Shown: positions 34,173 through 44,541, numbered from the stretch's first letter. The stretch: 64,000 nt of DNA from an uncultured Lachnospiraceae bacterium (GCA_947053345.1 CAMRSM010000007.1:62001-126000); one strand, 5' to 3'. The notes: generated by a model not told the origin, from the sequence alone. Program-made: numbers and translations.

Positions 34173-35012
34173 ATGGAAGAAATGGAAAAGACATTGTATA
34201 TCACAGATCTGGACGGGACTTTGTTAAACCGGCGTGACCGCATCAACCCGGAAAGTATCCGCATCATCAACTCTCTGGTGGGGCAGGGCATGATGTTTAC
34301 CTATGCGACCGCGCGCTCGCTGGTGTCCGCATCCGTGGTGACGGAAGGTTTAACGGCGGATATTCCTGTGATCGTTTACAACGGCGCTTTTATTATAAAG
34401 CCGCGCACCGGGGAAATTCTTTCCTCCCTCTCTTTTTCAAAAGAGGAGGGGATGTTTGCGCGTGAAACGTTGGCGGCACACGGGATCAACCCGCTTGTGT
34501 ATGCTTATGTGGATGGTATCGAGCGGGTATCGTGGGATACAACACGGGAAAATGATGGGATAAAGCACTATTTATCAAGGCGCACCGTTGATCCAAGGCT
34601 GCGGCCGTTGGATAGCGGCAGGGGGCTGTATGACGGTGATGCTTTTTACTATACCTGTATCGGGGAAAAAGAGGAGATGGTACCGGTCTATAAAATTTTT
34701 TCGGCGGATAAACGGTTCCGCTGCACCCTCCAGCAGGAATTGTACCGCACGGAATACTGGTGTGAGATCATGCCGGTGAAAGCGACGAAAGCGGAGGCAA
34801 TCCGGACGCTGAAAAAACGGTTGGGCTGCGGCCGGATTGTTTCCTTTGGGGATGCCGTCAACGACATCCCCATGTTTGAAATTTCAGATGAATGTTATGC
34901 CGTGGAGAACGCCGTGCCGGAATTGAAGCGCATCGCGACCGGAGTGATCGCGGATAACGAGCATGACGGTGTGGCGCGGTGGCTTTTTGAGCACGTGCGG
35001 TTTAAACGGTAA
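34173..35012 (+). CDS. Cof-type HAD hydrolase
   Basis: A 279-residue cytoplasmic phosphatase of the Cof/YidA branch of the HAD superfamily. Motif I is [10 protein letters not shown] (nucleophile Asp and general acid Asp). Motif II is TYATARS, motif III the Lys in [11 protein letters not shown], and motif [15 protein letters not shown]. The C2-type cap lies between residues ~90 and 205. These enzymes dephosphorylate sugar phosphates or flavin-type cofactors; the substrate is not defined here. GGAGGG lies four nt before ATG 34173; a second ATG at 34182 is possible. The last 11 bases overlap the converging chemoreceptor gene. Confidence 0.85.
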   Translation: MEEMEKTLYITDLDGTLLNRRDRINPESIRIINSLVGQGMMFTYATARSLVSASVVTEGLTADIPVIVYNGAFIIKPRTGEILSSLSFSKEEGMFARETLAAHGINPLVYAYVDGIERVSWDTTRENDGIKHYLSRRTVDPRLRPLDSGRGLYDGDAFYYTCIGEKEEMVPVYKIFSADKRFRCTLQQELYRTEYWCEIMPVKATKAEAIRTLKKRLGCGRIVSFGDAVNDIPMFEISDECYAVENAVPELKRIATGVIADNEHDGVARWLFEHVRFKR

Positions 35013-37035
35013 ACATATGAATGTTCTGGTCAACGACATCCGAGAGATGTGTGAGTTGTTCGGCGGCGACGGCGACATCCGCGATCATCGCGTTCACCAT
35101 CTCGATGGATGCCAGGGATTCTTCCGTGCCGGCGGCATTTTCTTCCGCGATTGCGCTCAGGTTCTGGACAACATTGACCACTTCTTCGCGTTCGGTATCC
35201 GTGCTTTCGATCGTCTCGGTGAGGGCGGTTATTTCTTCGTGTGTCAGTGCGATATTGTGGTTTACTTCGCCGAAGCATGCTTCCGTAACACTCAGGTGTT
35301 CGCTCTGTGTCTCCATGATCTCCCTTACATCTTCCATGACTTCAACTGCCGCCGAGGATTCCTCCAGAAGCGCAACGATGATATCTCCGATGTACTGCGC
35401 GGATTCGTTGGATTGCTCGGCAAGCCGTTTGATCTGGTCGGCAACTACGGCGAAACCGCGTCCCTGGTCCCCTGCGCGGGCAGCCTCGATGGAAGCGTTC
35501 AATGCCAGAAGGTTTGTCTCATCGGCAATATTTGTAATCAGCTCTGCCGCGTCCTTGATCTTTAACACAGAATCGTTGGTGGAGAGAGTCTGTTTGTTGA
35601 TTTTTTCGATTTCTATCTTTGCCCTGTGGTTAATGTCAACCAATGCCTTGAGGGTATCGAAAGCCGCCTGGTTTGATGTGCTGATCTTTGATGCCACTTC
35701 GTTTAAAGTTGAGGATTTTTCCTTTGCCCCCATGATCTGGCCGCCGATGTGCAGTACGGCAACGGAAGCTTTTTCGGTCTCGGTTGCCTGGCTGGTCGCG
35801 CTCGCGGCGATATCCTGTACGGCATGTCTTACATTATCAATCGTATCGGAAGAGTTCTGGGAGTTTTCACTCATTTTGCGGGCTGTTTTTAGCAGCTCCT
35901 CGCTCTGTCCCCTGAGCCGCAGAAGTACAATATGGATGGCATCCACAAGACGTTTTGAAGCGTCCGCGATCATGCCGATCTCATCCTTCCTGCCGCAGAA
36001 ATCGGTAAGTTTCTTTTTCTTTGTGAAATCAAGGTTGCCAAGCTCCTGCAGGATAGCGGCTTCCTTGCGGATATCTTTGGACAGTGCGGAAACGCAGATG
36101 CCGATCAAGATGGAGGCGATAGCAAGCACGATCACACAGAGAAGGACGATGATGCTGATAAGCCGGTCAATCGGGGCATATGCGGTAGAGCGGTCGGTGA
36201 GTACGACGAAAACCCAGCCGCGGGTCTGGTTGTAGTTCATTACGGAGATCATGCGCTTCCCGTCGGTTTTTGAGGTATACTCAAAAGGGAGTGATTTCCC
36301 GTCCGAGGTCTTTGCTTTTTCAAGGATAGCGATATGATCCGGGTTTTCGACAACAGTACCGATGAGTTCATCTTCCGGGCAGAAAATATAGGTTCCTGCC
36401 TGTACATCCAACAACAGATATTGGTTGTTGGAGTCACTGCCGTAAAGTGCGTTGAGGGTATCGCGCAGCCCGGAAGCGTAAATGGCAGCACCGACGTAGC
36501 CCGCCGGGATTCCGTCGTTGTCAAGAACCGGATAATACATGGAGATAACCTGCATCCCGGTTGCCTTGGATGCCATGATGCCGGTATTGTACATTCCCTT
36601 GTTCAGTTCTGTCTGAAGCTGCGTGAGCGCTTCGCCCTGACGCAGAGTCGCCCCGATGACACCCTGGACAACGGAAGCGAGGACGGTGGAATTCCAGTCC
36701 GATGCGTAAATATTTTCAAGATTGTCGCCCACTTTGGCGTATTTCTCCGTGTAAGCCTGCAGTTTCTGGACGGCTTCCGGATCCGACGGGTTTTTCAGAA
36801 CTTCAAGAAGTGCCGGAGCCTGCGCGTAATCAATCAGGTAGGCTTCCGCTTTGTCCACGTAATCCTCCACGATCTCGGTCTGCATATCGACGGATTCGCC
36901 CATATGGGAGAGGATGGAATCCCGCATGATGCCATGCATTTTTGTGTTGATACCGAGGCAGAGGGCAATGAGCCCGAGTGCCATGATGCTGATGGATAAT
37001 ATGCTGATTTTAATGGCAAGTCTTACATTCTTCAT
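35002..37035 (-). CDS. Methyl-accepting chemotaxis protein with dCache-like sensor
   Basis: A 677-residue chemoreceptor. The first membrane helix is at about residues 8-30. A large extracellular sensor (about 35-285) with features of a double Cache domain follows ([33 protein letters not shown]). A second membrane helix is near 290-315, then HAMP and a long coiled coil. The kinase-control tip carries [20 protein letters not shown]. It would signal through CheW/CheA to the flagellar motor; the ligand is unknown. Its 3' end overlaps the HAD gene by 11 bases. Confidence 0.9.
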   Translation of the reverse strand: MKNVRLAIKISILSISIMALGLIALCLGINTKMHGIMRDSILSHMGESVDMQTEIVEDYVDKAEAYLIDYAQAPALLEVLKNPSDPEAVQKLQAYTEKYAKVGDNLENIYASDWNSTVLASVVQGVIGATLRQGEALTQLQTELNKGMYNTGIMASKATGMQVISMYYPVLDNDGIPAGYVGAAIYASGLRDTLNALYGSDSNNQYLLLDVQAGTYIFCPEDELIGTVVENPDHIAILEKAKTSDGKSLPFEYTSKTDGKRMISVMNYNQTRGWVFVVLTDRSTAYAPIDRLISIIVLLCVIVLAIASILIGICVSALSKDIRKEAAILQELGNLDFTKKKKLTDFCGRKDEIGMIADASKRLVDAIHIVLLRLRGQSEELLKTARKMSENSQNSSDTIDNVRHAVQDIAASATSQATETEKASVAVLHIGGQIMGAKEKSSTLNEVASKISTSNQAAFDTLKALVDINHRAKIEIEKINKQTLSTNDSVLKIKDAAELITNIADETNLLALNASIEAARAGDQGRGFAVVADQIKRLAEQSNESAQYIGDIIVALLEESSAAVEVMEDVREIMETQSEHLSVTEACFGEVNHNIALTHEEITALTETIESTDTEREEVVNVVQNLSAIAEENAAGTEESLASIEMVNAMIADVAVAAEQLTHLSDVVDQNIHMFTV

Positions 37036-37068
37036 GGTGGTCCTCCATATTTGATTCGTTTTGTTGTC

Positions 37069-38466
37069 TTAACGCAGTGTGAATGACCTCAGGCTGGCAT
37101 TGCCGGGGCCGCGGTAAGTGATGTATAGCGCCTGTATCCCGTCCGGAAGGGGAAGCCTGGCAGTGTAGTCTTCCCAGACATTGGAATACTGCACAGGGAT
37201 GCAGGCGAGGGCTTCGCCGTCCATCCGGTTCTTTACTTCAAACGTTCCGTTTGCGTAACCGCGCACTGAGAGGGTAATCTCCCGAACCCCCTTACAATCA
37301 AAATATTTAAAGCCTGCCGTGGCAGAATCTGTGATATTTGCTATGTAGCCTGCCTTTTTGTCACCGTCACGCCCGTCCTGCATGATCTTAGGGAATCGGT
37401 CGCCCCCGACGTACATGGAAGGTTCTTTGGTGAAAAGGTTACATGCAAGGTAGGCAGGGTACTCCCCGGTGCCGGGCAGCGGGGAACCATTCAGCCCGCA
37501 GGAGGTCATTTCCGCCTGCCGTATCGAGCCGTCCTGCTCAAAATGAATTTCCTCAGCGCAGCCCTGACGGCTGTACCATGTGCCGTTGGTATGACGGTGG
37601 TAGAAAATATACCATTTCCCGTTGATTTCCACGATACTGCCGTGATTGTTTGCACCGTAAGCGGAAGGGAGATCCGCCGGCTTGTAGCTGTCAATATGTA
37701 GGTCACAGTTGCTCACGATCACCCCGCCGTAACGGAATTTTCCCTTTGGGCTGTCCGAGGTCGCGTAACACAGCTCATGCATAACCTCGGAAGAGTAGAT
37801 GAAATAGTAGGTATCCCCACGCCTTCGTATGGACGGTGCTTCGAAGAATGCGTGGTTCTCAAACTCGGTTCCTGCACTGTGCTCGCAGCCCGGGACGATA
37901 AATACGGGTGCTTCTTCGATGGTCAGCATATCCGGGCCTAGCACCGTGACCATAGCACCCGTGCGGGAGGTATCACCCCTGCCGCAGAAACCGGTATACA
38001 GATAAGTGCGGTCACCCTCGGTGAGGACACCCGGATCAAACTGCGGTTCGTCGCCCGGCCGTTCCCCGAGCCTTGTGCCGTCCGGATAGTGCACGTATCC
38101 GAGGAAATGGTATTTCCCGGCGGGGGTATCGCTCACGGCCACGGAAACAACGGAAACATGGTCGAGGACATAATACAGGTAAAAGCGCCCGTCCGGCCCG
38201 ACCGTGACATCCGGGGCATACAGGCACATTTTCCCGTCGCGGTTTAACGGATCCTCCGTTTTGGGGTAAATAACGCCCTCGTAGCGCCAATTACCAAGGG
38301 CACCGACGGGGGCGGACCAACAGACATAATCGCCAAGACAGAAGACATGGCCGTTGTAATAGTCGTGGGATCCGTAAATGTAGACCCGCCCGCCGAAAAC
38401 ATATGGCTCTGCGTCAGGGATGTATTCCCAAGACGGAAGATAAGGGTTAAGTCCTTTCTTTTTCAT
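37069..38466 (-). CDS. Glycoside hydrolase family 43 with C-terminal carbohydrate-binding domain
   Basis: A 465-residue five-bladed propeller enzyme of clan GH-F. The catalytic base Asp is in IPDAEPYVFGGRVYIYGSHD, the pKa-modulating Asp in YAPDVTVGPDGRFYLYY, and the general acid Glu in FFEAPSIRRRGDTYYFIYS. Residues ~340-465 form a beta-sandwich like CBM6. Family members cleave alpha-L-arabinofuranosides or beta-xylosides of plant hemicellulose. No signal peptide is seen, so it acts on imported oligosaccharides. AAGGAGAGG precedes the ATG. A copy of the structured repeat in the same orientation lies 100-200 bases upstream. Confidence 0.85.
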   Translation of the reverse strand: MKKKGLNPYLPSWEYIPDAEPYVFGGRVYIYGSHDYYNGHVFCLGDYVCWSAPVGALGNWRYEGVIYPKTEDPLNRDGKMCLYAPDVTVGPDGRFYLYYVLDHVSVVSVAVSDTPAGKYHFLGYVHYPDGTRLGERPGDEPQFDPGVLTEGDRTYLYTGFCGRGDTSRTGAMVTVLGPDMLTIEEAPVFIVPGCEHSAGTEFENHAFFEAPSIRRRGDTYYFIYSSEVMHELCYATSDSPKGKFRYGGVIVSNCDLHIDSYKPADLPSAYGANNHGSIVEINGKWYIFYHRHTNGTWYSRQGCAEEIHFEQDGSIRQAEMTSCGLNGSPLPGTGEYPAYLACNLFTKEPSMYVGGDRFPKIMQDGRDGDKKAGYIANITDSATAGFKYFDCKGVREITLSVRGYANGTFEVKNRMDGEALACIPVQYSNVWEDYTARLPLPDGIQALYITYRGPGNASLRSFTLR

Positions 38467-38562
38467 TGCTGCCTCTCCTTATTTGTCTTGCTATTTTTAA
38501 GTAATGACATTATGCCTCCCGTTCTGCCGGGGAAAGCGTATCAATGCACTTTCACACGGGGG

Positions 38563-38665
38563 ATAAATCCTCCTTGAGAGCGGTCACGGTTCGCCGTGAA
38601 AATGTCCTCCCTCTTGGCCGGACTGCGAATCGGTGCGGGTACAATATCTTTCGATAATTATATCG
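38563..38665 (-). repeat. Structured intergenic repeat, - strand copy
   Basis: Read on the - strand: a degenerate hairpin A (GATATAATTATC-gaaa-GATATTGTACC, 38665-38638), then stem B CGATTCGC (38632-38625) with GCGAACCG (38594-38587) around GTCC-...-GGGAGGACAT. One mismatch is seen in stem B. It lies upstream of the GH43 gene in the same orientation and ends in AAGGAGGATTTATCC (38567-38553 region). Confidence 0.7.
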
Positions 38666-38689
38666 TGTTTTGTTGATATAAGCCAGCGC

Positions 38690-38900
38690 AATTATTGCTA
38701 TCATCTTGTCAATTATTGCTTTTTCGAAGTGATTATGTATGGTTTTTGTATTACTTCCATTTTTTACTTATAAATTCCTAAAATAAGAAATTATAAATTT
38801 TGTCAGTAAATTAGAGTGGCTTGCATTTTAATTTAAGAAATTTTCTTGAAATTTTTGTTGAAATGTGATAAATTATGATAAGAAAACCAATTTTAAAAGC
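38690..38900. other. AT-rich intergenic stretch
   Basis: Between the repeat copy and the chemoreceptor gene lies about 200 bases of clearly AT-rich DNA. TTGAAA at 38846-38851 with a poor -10 (TAAATT, 17-nt spacer) is the best promoter candidate for the downstream chemoreceptor. I see no open reading frame or clear sigma-28 promoter here. Confidence 0.35.
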
Positions 38901-39019
38901 AGAAGAAGGTGGGACACACCGATGTGCTGATAGTATCCATAGGATGACACGGTTTATGCCGGTTGACAGTGCCTTCTATGAGACGCATTCCTCAGTGCAC
39001 TCTTCGGAATGGAGGCCAT

Positions 39020-40759
39020 ATGAACATGAAGACGATAGGATTTAAGATCAACCTGATGGTGAATATTCTCGCGGTCGCGATTGTGCTTGCGATTGTTTTG
39101 AATTACAGTGAGATCGGAAAGATACAGGAAGTCAATAATCAAGTATCTTCTGTCTGCATTGAACTGGAGAAGGTGCAGGGAGAAATTTGGAATGATTTCC
39201 AACAGGTGCGTTTGTACGCAAACTTCAGTTATTATAAAATGGATCTTCCGAAGGAGCATTATGCAACGATCACAGGACGTTTGAGCGATTGCAAGAGCAA
39301 TTTGGAGGAAGATTTTAAAAGGGCGATGAATCTGTGCGAAATGTCCGGGGATGCGTCGCTTGTGGAAGTTTCCGGCTCCCTGCGCCAGGAGATGGTAAGC
39401 TTCTCCGAATACATACAGAAAATCCTGGATACGGCAAATGCGGGAGAGTACCTGCAGCTCCCGGCTTTGATTGACGGTCTGTCGGCTTATACGAGTGAGG
39501 TTGAGGCGACAATGACAAGGTTCAGTGAAGCCGTTGGCAATCTGACGAAGGACTATGTCAGACAGAGCGAAAAGCGTATTTCAGAGACCCATATTCTGAA
39601 TGGTATTGTCCTTGCCATATGTTTGGCGGTGTGGGTGATCCTCCTTTTGGTTGTCAATCTGACGGTGTGCAAGCCGGCGAAGAATTCCGGGCGGAAGCTG
39701 CAGGAGATTGTCGCAAAGATAGAGAACGGTAACGGTGACCTGACGGAGCGCATCCCGGTCAAGACGGAGGATGAGGTCGGCCAGATGGTGGAGGGCATCA
39801 ATAATTTTATCGCACAGCTGCAGACGATCATGCGCAAGCTCAAAGGCGAGGCGGATACGCTCATGGATTCGGCGAAGGCGGTCAGCGCGCAGCTCACTGA
39901 TTCAACGGAGGATGCCAGCAACCTTTCTGCCGTGATGGAGGAGCTTTCGGCCAGCATGGAGGAAATTTCCGCGACGCTCGGACAGATTGTGACGGGCAGT
40001 AATAATGTGCTCGAGGAGGTGCAGGGCATGGATCGCCGCGTGCAGGACGGTGCCGTCATGGTTTCCAAGTCGAAGGAGCATGCAGGTGACATGTACCGTA
40101 ATACGATTACCAGCAAAGAGAATACCGGAAAGATGATAGAGGAAATCCGTAAAACGCTTAACGCCGCACTTACGGAAAGCCGCAGCGTGGAGCGGATCAA
40201 TGAACTGACACAGGAGATCCTGAATATTTCAAGCCAGACGAACCTGCTTTCCCTGAATGCCTCGATTGAGGCGGCGAGGGCTGGGGATGCCGGACGGGGT
40301 TTTGCGGTTGTTGCGGAGGAAATCCGCGTGCTTGCGGATGGCAGTGCGAAAACTGCGGGTAATATCCAGAACATCAGCAACCTTGTTACGGGCGCGGTGA
40401 ACAAGCTCGCAAAAAATGCAGAGGAGATGCTGCACTTCATTGATGAAAAGATCCTCAGGGACTACGATGATTTTGTTGAAATCGCGAAGCAGTATGAGCG
40501 TGATACGGATGGCATCAATGGGTTGCTGGAAGAGTTTGCTAAAAATACGAGCGAGATCAATTCGACGGTTCACGCGATGAACCAGGGCATTAACGATATT
40601 TCGATCGCGGCGGACGAGAGTGCGCGCGGCGTGACGACGGCTGCAGAGAACGTTGTCAGCCTCGTGGAGGCGATTGCCAGGATCCAGCAGGAGACGGACA
40701 ACAACCGTGCAATTTCCGAGAAGTTGGAGGATGAGGTGAACCGCTTTAAGAATGTTTAA
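39020..40759 (+). CDS. Methyl-accepting chemotaxis protein with four-helix-type sensor
   Basis: A 579-residue chemoreceptor. Membrane helices lie at about residues 8-27 and 190-214 and flank a helical extracellular domain of some 160 residues (four-helix bundle type, no Cache motif). A HAMP domain (CKPAKNSGRKLQEIVAKIEN), a coiled coil and the conserved tip [20 protein letters not shown] follow. ATG 39020 has GGAGG five nt upstream; the open frame starts 19 codons earlier without support. It is divergent from GH43 and stands alone. Confidence 0.88.
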   Translation: MNMKTIGFKINLMVNILAVAIVLAIVLNYSEIGKIQEVNNQVSSVCIELEKVQGEIWNDFQQVRLYANFSYYKMDLPKEHYATITGRLSDCKSNLEEDFKRAMNLCEMSGDASLVEVSGSLRQEMVSFSEYIQKILDTANAGEYLQLPALIDGLSAYTSEVEATMTRFSEAVGNLTKDYVRQSEKRISETHILNGIVLAICLAVWVILLLVVNLTVCKPAKNSGRKLQEIVAKIENGNGDLTERIPVKTEDEVGQMVEGINNFIAQLQTIMRKLKGEADTLMDSAKAVSAQLTDSTEDASNLSAVMEELSASMEEISATLGQIVTGSNNVLEEVQGMDRRVQDGAVMVSKSKEHAGDMYRNTITSKENTGKMIEEIRKTLNAALTESRSVERINELTQEILNISSQTNLLSLNASIEAARAGDAGRGFAVVAEEIRVLADGSAKTAGNIQNISNLVTGAVNKLAKNAEEMLHFIDEKILRDYDDFVEIAKQYERDTDGINGLLEEFAKNTSEINSTVHAMNQGINDISIAADESARGVTTAAENVVSLVEAIARIQQETDNNRAISEKLEDEVNRFKNV

Positions 40760-40832
40760 GCGGGGGAGATGTAAGGGAAGAATTTGATTCTGCCATGTCA
40801 AGGTCTTGGATGGGCGGAGATCAAAAAAGATT

Positions 40833-40895
40833 GCCGCAGAATACCGGTTCCGCATAAGTAGAGTTTTCTTGTGCGCGGAATCTGTATTCTGCGGC
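40833..40895 (+). terminator. Long imperfect hairpin after the chemoreceptor gene
   Basis: GCCGCAGAATAC (40833-40844) pairs with GTATTCTGCGGC (40884-40895), and inside it TTCCGC pairs with GCGGAA. A short TGTTTAAT follows. It is probably the terminator of the chemoreceptor gene, with a longer stem than usual. Confidence 0.6.
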
Positions 40896-41002
40896 TGTTT
40901 AATATTCCGGAACTATGTCGGACTGCGGCCGCGCCCGTTTTGGGTGAAGCGGGAAGAAAAGCCGGAACTGCCAGTGTGTCGGGCAGAAAATCAATTTAAC
41001 CC

Positions 41003-41031
41003 TTGCATTATTGCAGTATATCCTGTATAAT
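41003..41031 (+). promoter_or_regulatory. Sigma-A promoter
   Basis: TTGCAT (41003-41008), 17-nt spacer, perfect TATAAT (41026-41031). It is followed after 20 bases by TTGGAGGA and a 12-codon open frame. Confidence 0.65.
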
Positions 41032-41059
41032 AGCGTCAGAAAAGAAATTGGAGGATTTT

Positions 41060-41098
41060 ATGACAAGCATTGTTTTAGAAAGGGTTTCGGCGAATTAA
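41060..41098 (+). CDS. 12-residue open reading frame (leader peptide or truncated gene)
   Basis: ATG 41060, preceded by TTGGAGGA at good spacing and by a near-consensus promoter, encodes MTSIVLERVSAN and a stop. The following 450 bases up to the MutS2-like gene contain no gene that I can support. Either this is a leader peptide in a long untranslated region or the stub of a deleted gene. Confidence 0.3.
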   Translation: MTSIVLERVSAN

Positions 41099-41551
41099 AT
41101 AGCTGAAAAGGCGGATTGATCTGTTTTAGGGGATAAGTCTGCCCTTTGGTCAGGAGGATTCTCCTGGCTGGATTTTGCCTTACAAATGCTTGCGTGAAGA
41201 ATGGGAGTTCTGCGGTGGCAGTGTGTGCTGCGCGGGAGACAAAAAGAACGGGATTTGCCGGGATGTTCGGATGTTTGGAAGCATGGCTGTGTATGGTCAT
41301 GCTCTTTTTGCGTCCATTTTTATGAATGTAAAATATTTCCATGAACCCGTGTATGGAGCGGATGCAGTGTTGTTCCGTGCACGGGCGGTTTTTAAAACTA
41401 TGTTCTGACAGGCGGCAGGCATTGGCAGGGGAAAATACTTTTTTGAAAAATTAAGGGAAGTTATAAGAGCCGGAACCCCTTTTCATTTTTTATGGATAAA
41501 TGATGTGGCAAGACGGATACTTTGGCTTAAGGCTTTGGAAAGGAAAAGATC

Positions 41552-43702
41552 ATGGATCATTACGAGCGTATTTTGGAGTTTGACAAAATTAAGGAACAGT
41601 GGGCGGCTTTTGCACTGACGGAGGCGGCAAAACAAAAGATTGCGGGAGCAGAACCGCTTTTGGATGAGATAAAGCTGAAAAAGGAACTGCGTGAGACGAC
41701 GGAGGCGCGGACTTTGCTTGACAAATATGGGAATCCCCCATTGGTTTCCCTGGAAGGTGTGGGGAAGCTCACAGCGGCGGCGGTCCGCGGGGAATGTCTT
41801 AGCGCGGGAGAGTTGGAGGGTTTTGCACAGGTGCTTGTTGCGGTGCGCCGATTAAAAAGCTATCTGGCACGCTGTCTCGGACTGGCCTTGTCGCTGCCGT
41901 ACTACGAAGAAAATCTGGATGCGCAGGAGGAGCTGGCGGAGGAAATCTCCATGCAGGTACGCGGAGGGACAGTCTGCGACAATGCCTCGAAACTGCTTCG
42001 GTCACTGCGCGGCGACATTGTGCGGGCGGAACAGGGGATGAGGGAAAAAGCGGAAGCCGTGATGCGGTCCAACAAAGAAGCAATGTCAGATAGTTTTGCC
42101 ACACAGCGCAACGGGCATATCTGTGTGCCGGTAAAGAAGGAATACAAGTTTCGGATTTCCGGGAATGTGATTGACAAGTCGGCAACCGGCAATACCATTT
42201 TTATCGAGCCTTCCGCAGCCGCGAAATATTATGAGGAGCTCACGATGCTGCGGATCAACGAGGAGGACGAGGTGCGCAGGATCCTGTACGGGCTCACGGC
42301 GCGGGTCGCGGAAATTGCCGATATCATGGCGGAAAACATCCGGGTCATTGAAAAGCTGGATTATATTTTTTCCAAGGGGAAGCTTAGCCAGGAACAGGAC
42401 GGTGTGGAGCCGGAGATTAACCTGGAAGGGCGTATTGTGATCGAGGACGGCAGGCATCCGCTGATGGAGAAGCGATTGTGCGTACCGTTGCAATTCCGGC
42501 TTGGGTGCAGCAAAGACGGAAGTGTTAAGGCAGGAAACCGGTCTTTGGATGAAAAGGGCAAAGTTGCGGCAGAGGAGAAGAAGGAAAACCAGAAGGATGT
42601 CAGCAGAAAGGCAGAGGAGGGCAGGGAAGCCGGAAAGGCCGCACTGTCCGGAGCGGGCAGCCTGGAAGCTGCGGAACCAATGCGGGGGATCGTCATCACC
42701 GGGCCGAACACGGGCGGGAAGACGGTCGCGATCAAGACCGTGGCGCTCGCCTGCCTGATGGCACAGTGCGGCCTGCATGTGACCTGCAAACGGGCAGAAC
42801 TCTGTATGCGCAGCAATTATCTCTGCGATATCGGGGACGGGCAGAGCCTGTCGGAAAATCTTTCAACGTTCTCGGCACACATTGTCAATGTGCTGGACAT
42901 CCTGAAAAATATTTCGCCGGACAGCCTGGTTGTCTTGGATGAGCTTGGATCAGGCACCGACCCGGCGGAGGGCATGGGGCTGGCGGTCGCAATACTGGAA
43001 GAATTAAAAAAGAGCGGGGCGCTCTTTGTCGTCACGACACATTATCCGGAGGTGAAACAATATGCGGCGAAGGAAGAAGGGATCTGCAACGCGCGGATGA
43101 CATTCGACCGCGAAAGCTTAAAACCGACTTACCGGTTAGTGATCGGTGAGGCGGGGGAGAGCTGTGCATTTTATATCGCGGCAAGGTACGGGATGCCGGG
43201 GCACATGCTGGAGCGGGCGGCACTTGCGGCGTATGGGGAAAGGATGGACGGGGAAAGCACAACTGCCGGGAAAATGTTAAAATATGCCGGATATGCAGCG
43301 TATGGGAAAGAGACATGGCGGGAAAGCGGGGAAAGGCAAGAGCCGGTATCCGGCAAAAGTGAAGGAAGAAAATCTGTGCCAAAGTTGAAAAAACAGCAAC
43401 AAGGCAAGGCTGCAAAACAGCTGGCGCAAAAATTCCGTCCCGGCGACAGTGTGATGCTCTATCCAGACAAAAAGCTTGCGATCGTGTGTGAGCCGGTAAA
43501 TGAAAAAGGCGTATTGCGCGTGCAGCTGCCGGATAAAAAAATATGGATCAACCACAAGCGCGTCAAGCTCGTGGTGGCGGCGGAGGAATTGTATCCGGCG
43601 GACTATGACTTTTCCATCATTTTTGACACGCCGAAGAACCGGAAACTGCGGCATGACATGGAACGCAAATATGTGGAGGAGACGATCCGGCTGGAGACGT
43701 GA
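41552..43702 (+). CDS. MutS2-like ATPase without Smr domain
   Basis: A 716-residue MutS-family protein. The N-terminal clamp/lever region (about 1-310, with DKSATGNTIFIEPSAA) is typical of MutS2. An insertion of about 60 highly charged Lys/Glu residues (around 322-380) precedes the ATPase domain: GPNTGGKTVAIKTVALA (Walker A), VVLDELGSGTDPAEG (Walker B), VTTHYPEVKQYAA. The usual C-terminal Smr nuclease domain is absent; instead a short KOW-like beta segment (FRPGDSVMLYPDKKLAIV) and a basic tail follow. MutS2 proteins act in recombination control or ribosome rescue. The lack of Smr places this in a separate paralogous group. RBS: GGAAAGG before the ATG. Confidence 0.8.
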   Translation: MDHYERILEFDKIKEQWAAFALTEAAKQKIAGAEPLLDEIKLKKELRETTEARTLLDKYGNPPLVSLEGVGKLTAAAVRGECLSAGELEGFAQVLVAVRRLKSYLARCLGLALSLPYYEENLDAQEELAEEISMQVRGGTVCDNASKLLRSLRGDIVRAEQGMREKAEAVMRSNKEAMSDSFATQRNGHICVPVKKEYKFRISGNVIDKSATGNTIFIEPSAAAKYYEELTMLRINEEDEVRRILYGLTARVAEIADIMAENIRVIEKLDYIFSKGKLSQEQDGVEPEINLEGRIVIEDGRHPLMEKRLCVPLQFRLGCSKDGSVKAGNRSLDEKGKVAAEEKKENQKDVSRKAEEGREAGKAALSGAGSLEAAEPMRGIVITGPNTGGKTVAIKTVALACLMAQCGLHVTCKRAELCMRSNYLCDIGDGQSLSENLSTFSAHIVNVLDILKNISPDSLVVLDELGSGTDPAEGMGLAVAILEELKKSGALFVVTTHYPEVKQYAAKEEGICNARMTFDRESLKPTYRLVIGEAGESCAFYIAARYGMPGHMLERAALAAYGERMDGESTTAGKMLKYAGYAAYGKETWRESGERQEPVSGKSEGRKSVPKLKKQQQGKAAKQLAQKFRPGDSVMLYPDKKLAIVCEPVNEKGVLRVQLPDKKIWINHKRVKLVVAAEELYPADYDFSIIFDTPKNRKLRHDMERKYVEETIRLET

Positions 43703-43824
43703 AAGGGGCATTATGAGGATGGGAAGAAGTTTCCGCTGCCGCTTGCCGTACCTGCAGGACGGTGCTATAATGAATAGGATAAAATTGACGAGCCTATGGC
43801 GTAAGAGTGCCGGAATGGAGGAAT

Positions 43825-44541
43825 ATGGGGGAACAGATCAGGATTTCAGAGCGTGTGCTGCGTATTGTGGAGGAGCATCGGGAACAGGGGGATTTCGTTT
43901 CGCAGACCCTTGCGTTTGTGCGCCGGGTATTATCGCCGGAATCGGCGGGCGGACAGCGTGTGGCGGGGAAGGAGCTAAAACGTTATGATATGCAGTACCG
44001 CTACGACCATACGCTGCGCGTGGCGGATATCGGGAAAGAGATCGCCCGTGCGGAAGGGCTGCCGGAGGAGGCGCTTGTGATGGCATGCCTGCTCCATGAC
44101 GTTGGTTACCCGGAATGCAGGAGTTTTGAGGAACTTGGGATGCATCCGGCATTCGGGGCGGCGATCGCGGAACAGTTTTTGGACAAGATCGGATACGATG
44201 CGGAAATGTCAAAAAGCATCTGCAAGGCGGTTCGGATCCATGACGGCCAGCCGTATGAGGGGGAGGACGCAACCGTGCTGGAGCGAAGCGTGCGCGACGC
44301 GGACGATATCGACCGTGCGGATGCCATGCGCATCTGCGTCCGCGCGTATCATGAAATCGGGGAATGCCCGGCGTGGGAAACCCGCGATATCTCCAGCAGG
44401 AGGCTTTGTGAGACGCAGGGACTTAAGGGACGGCTTTGCGCTACGGGGACGGCAAAACGCATGTGGCTTGAGAATATCTGCCTGCAGGAGGAAGTTTACA
44501 GAAAGCTTCTTGGACAGATGGAGCGCACAAGGGAATTGTGA
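43825..44541 (+). CDS. HD domain metal-dependent phosphohydrolase
   Basis: A 238-residue HD-superfamily protein. The metal ligands are H in MQYRYDHTLRVADIG, HD in MACLLHDVGYPE, and D in VRDADDIDRADAM. The family cleaves phosphate esters of nucleotides. A C-terminal region (about 170-238) contains paired Cys residues in ICVRAYHEIGEC and RRLCETQ and is unassigned. ATG 43825 follows GGAGGAAT closely; an earlier in-frame start at 43807 is possible. It lies 120 bases after the MutS2-like gene and may share its transcript. Confidence 0.75.
   Translation: MGEQIRISERVLRIVEEHREQGDFVSQTLAFVRRVLSPESAGGQRVAGKELKRYDMQYRYDHTLRVADIGKEIARAEGLPEEALVMACLLHDVGYPECRSFEELGMHPAFGAAIAEQFLDKIGYDAEMSKSICKAVRIHDGQPYEGEDATVLERSVRDADDIDRADAMRICVRAYHEIGECPAWETRDISSRRLCETQGLKGRLCATGTAKRMWLENICLQEEVYRKLLGQMERTREL

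Noticed and set aside
41175-41408. 77-codon open frame between the 12-codon frame and the MutS2-like gene
   Set aside because: No ribosome-binding site, no domain, and an odd Cys/Met/Phe-rich composition.
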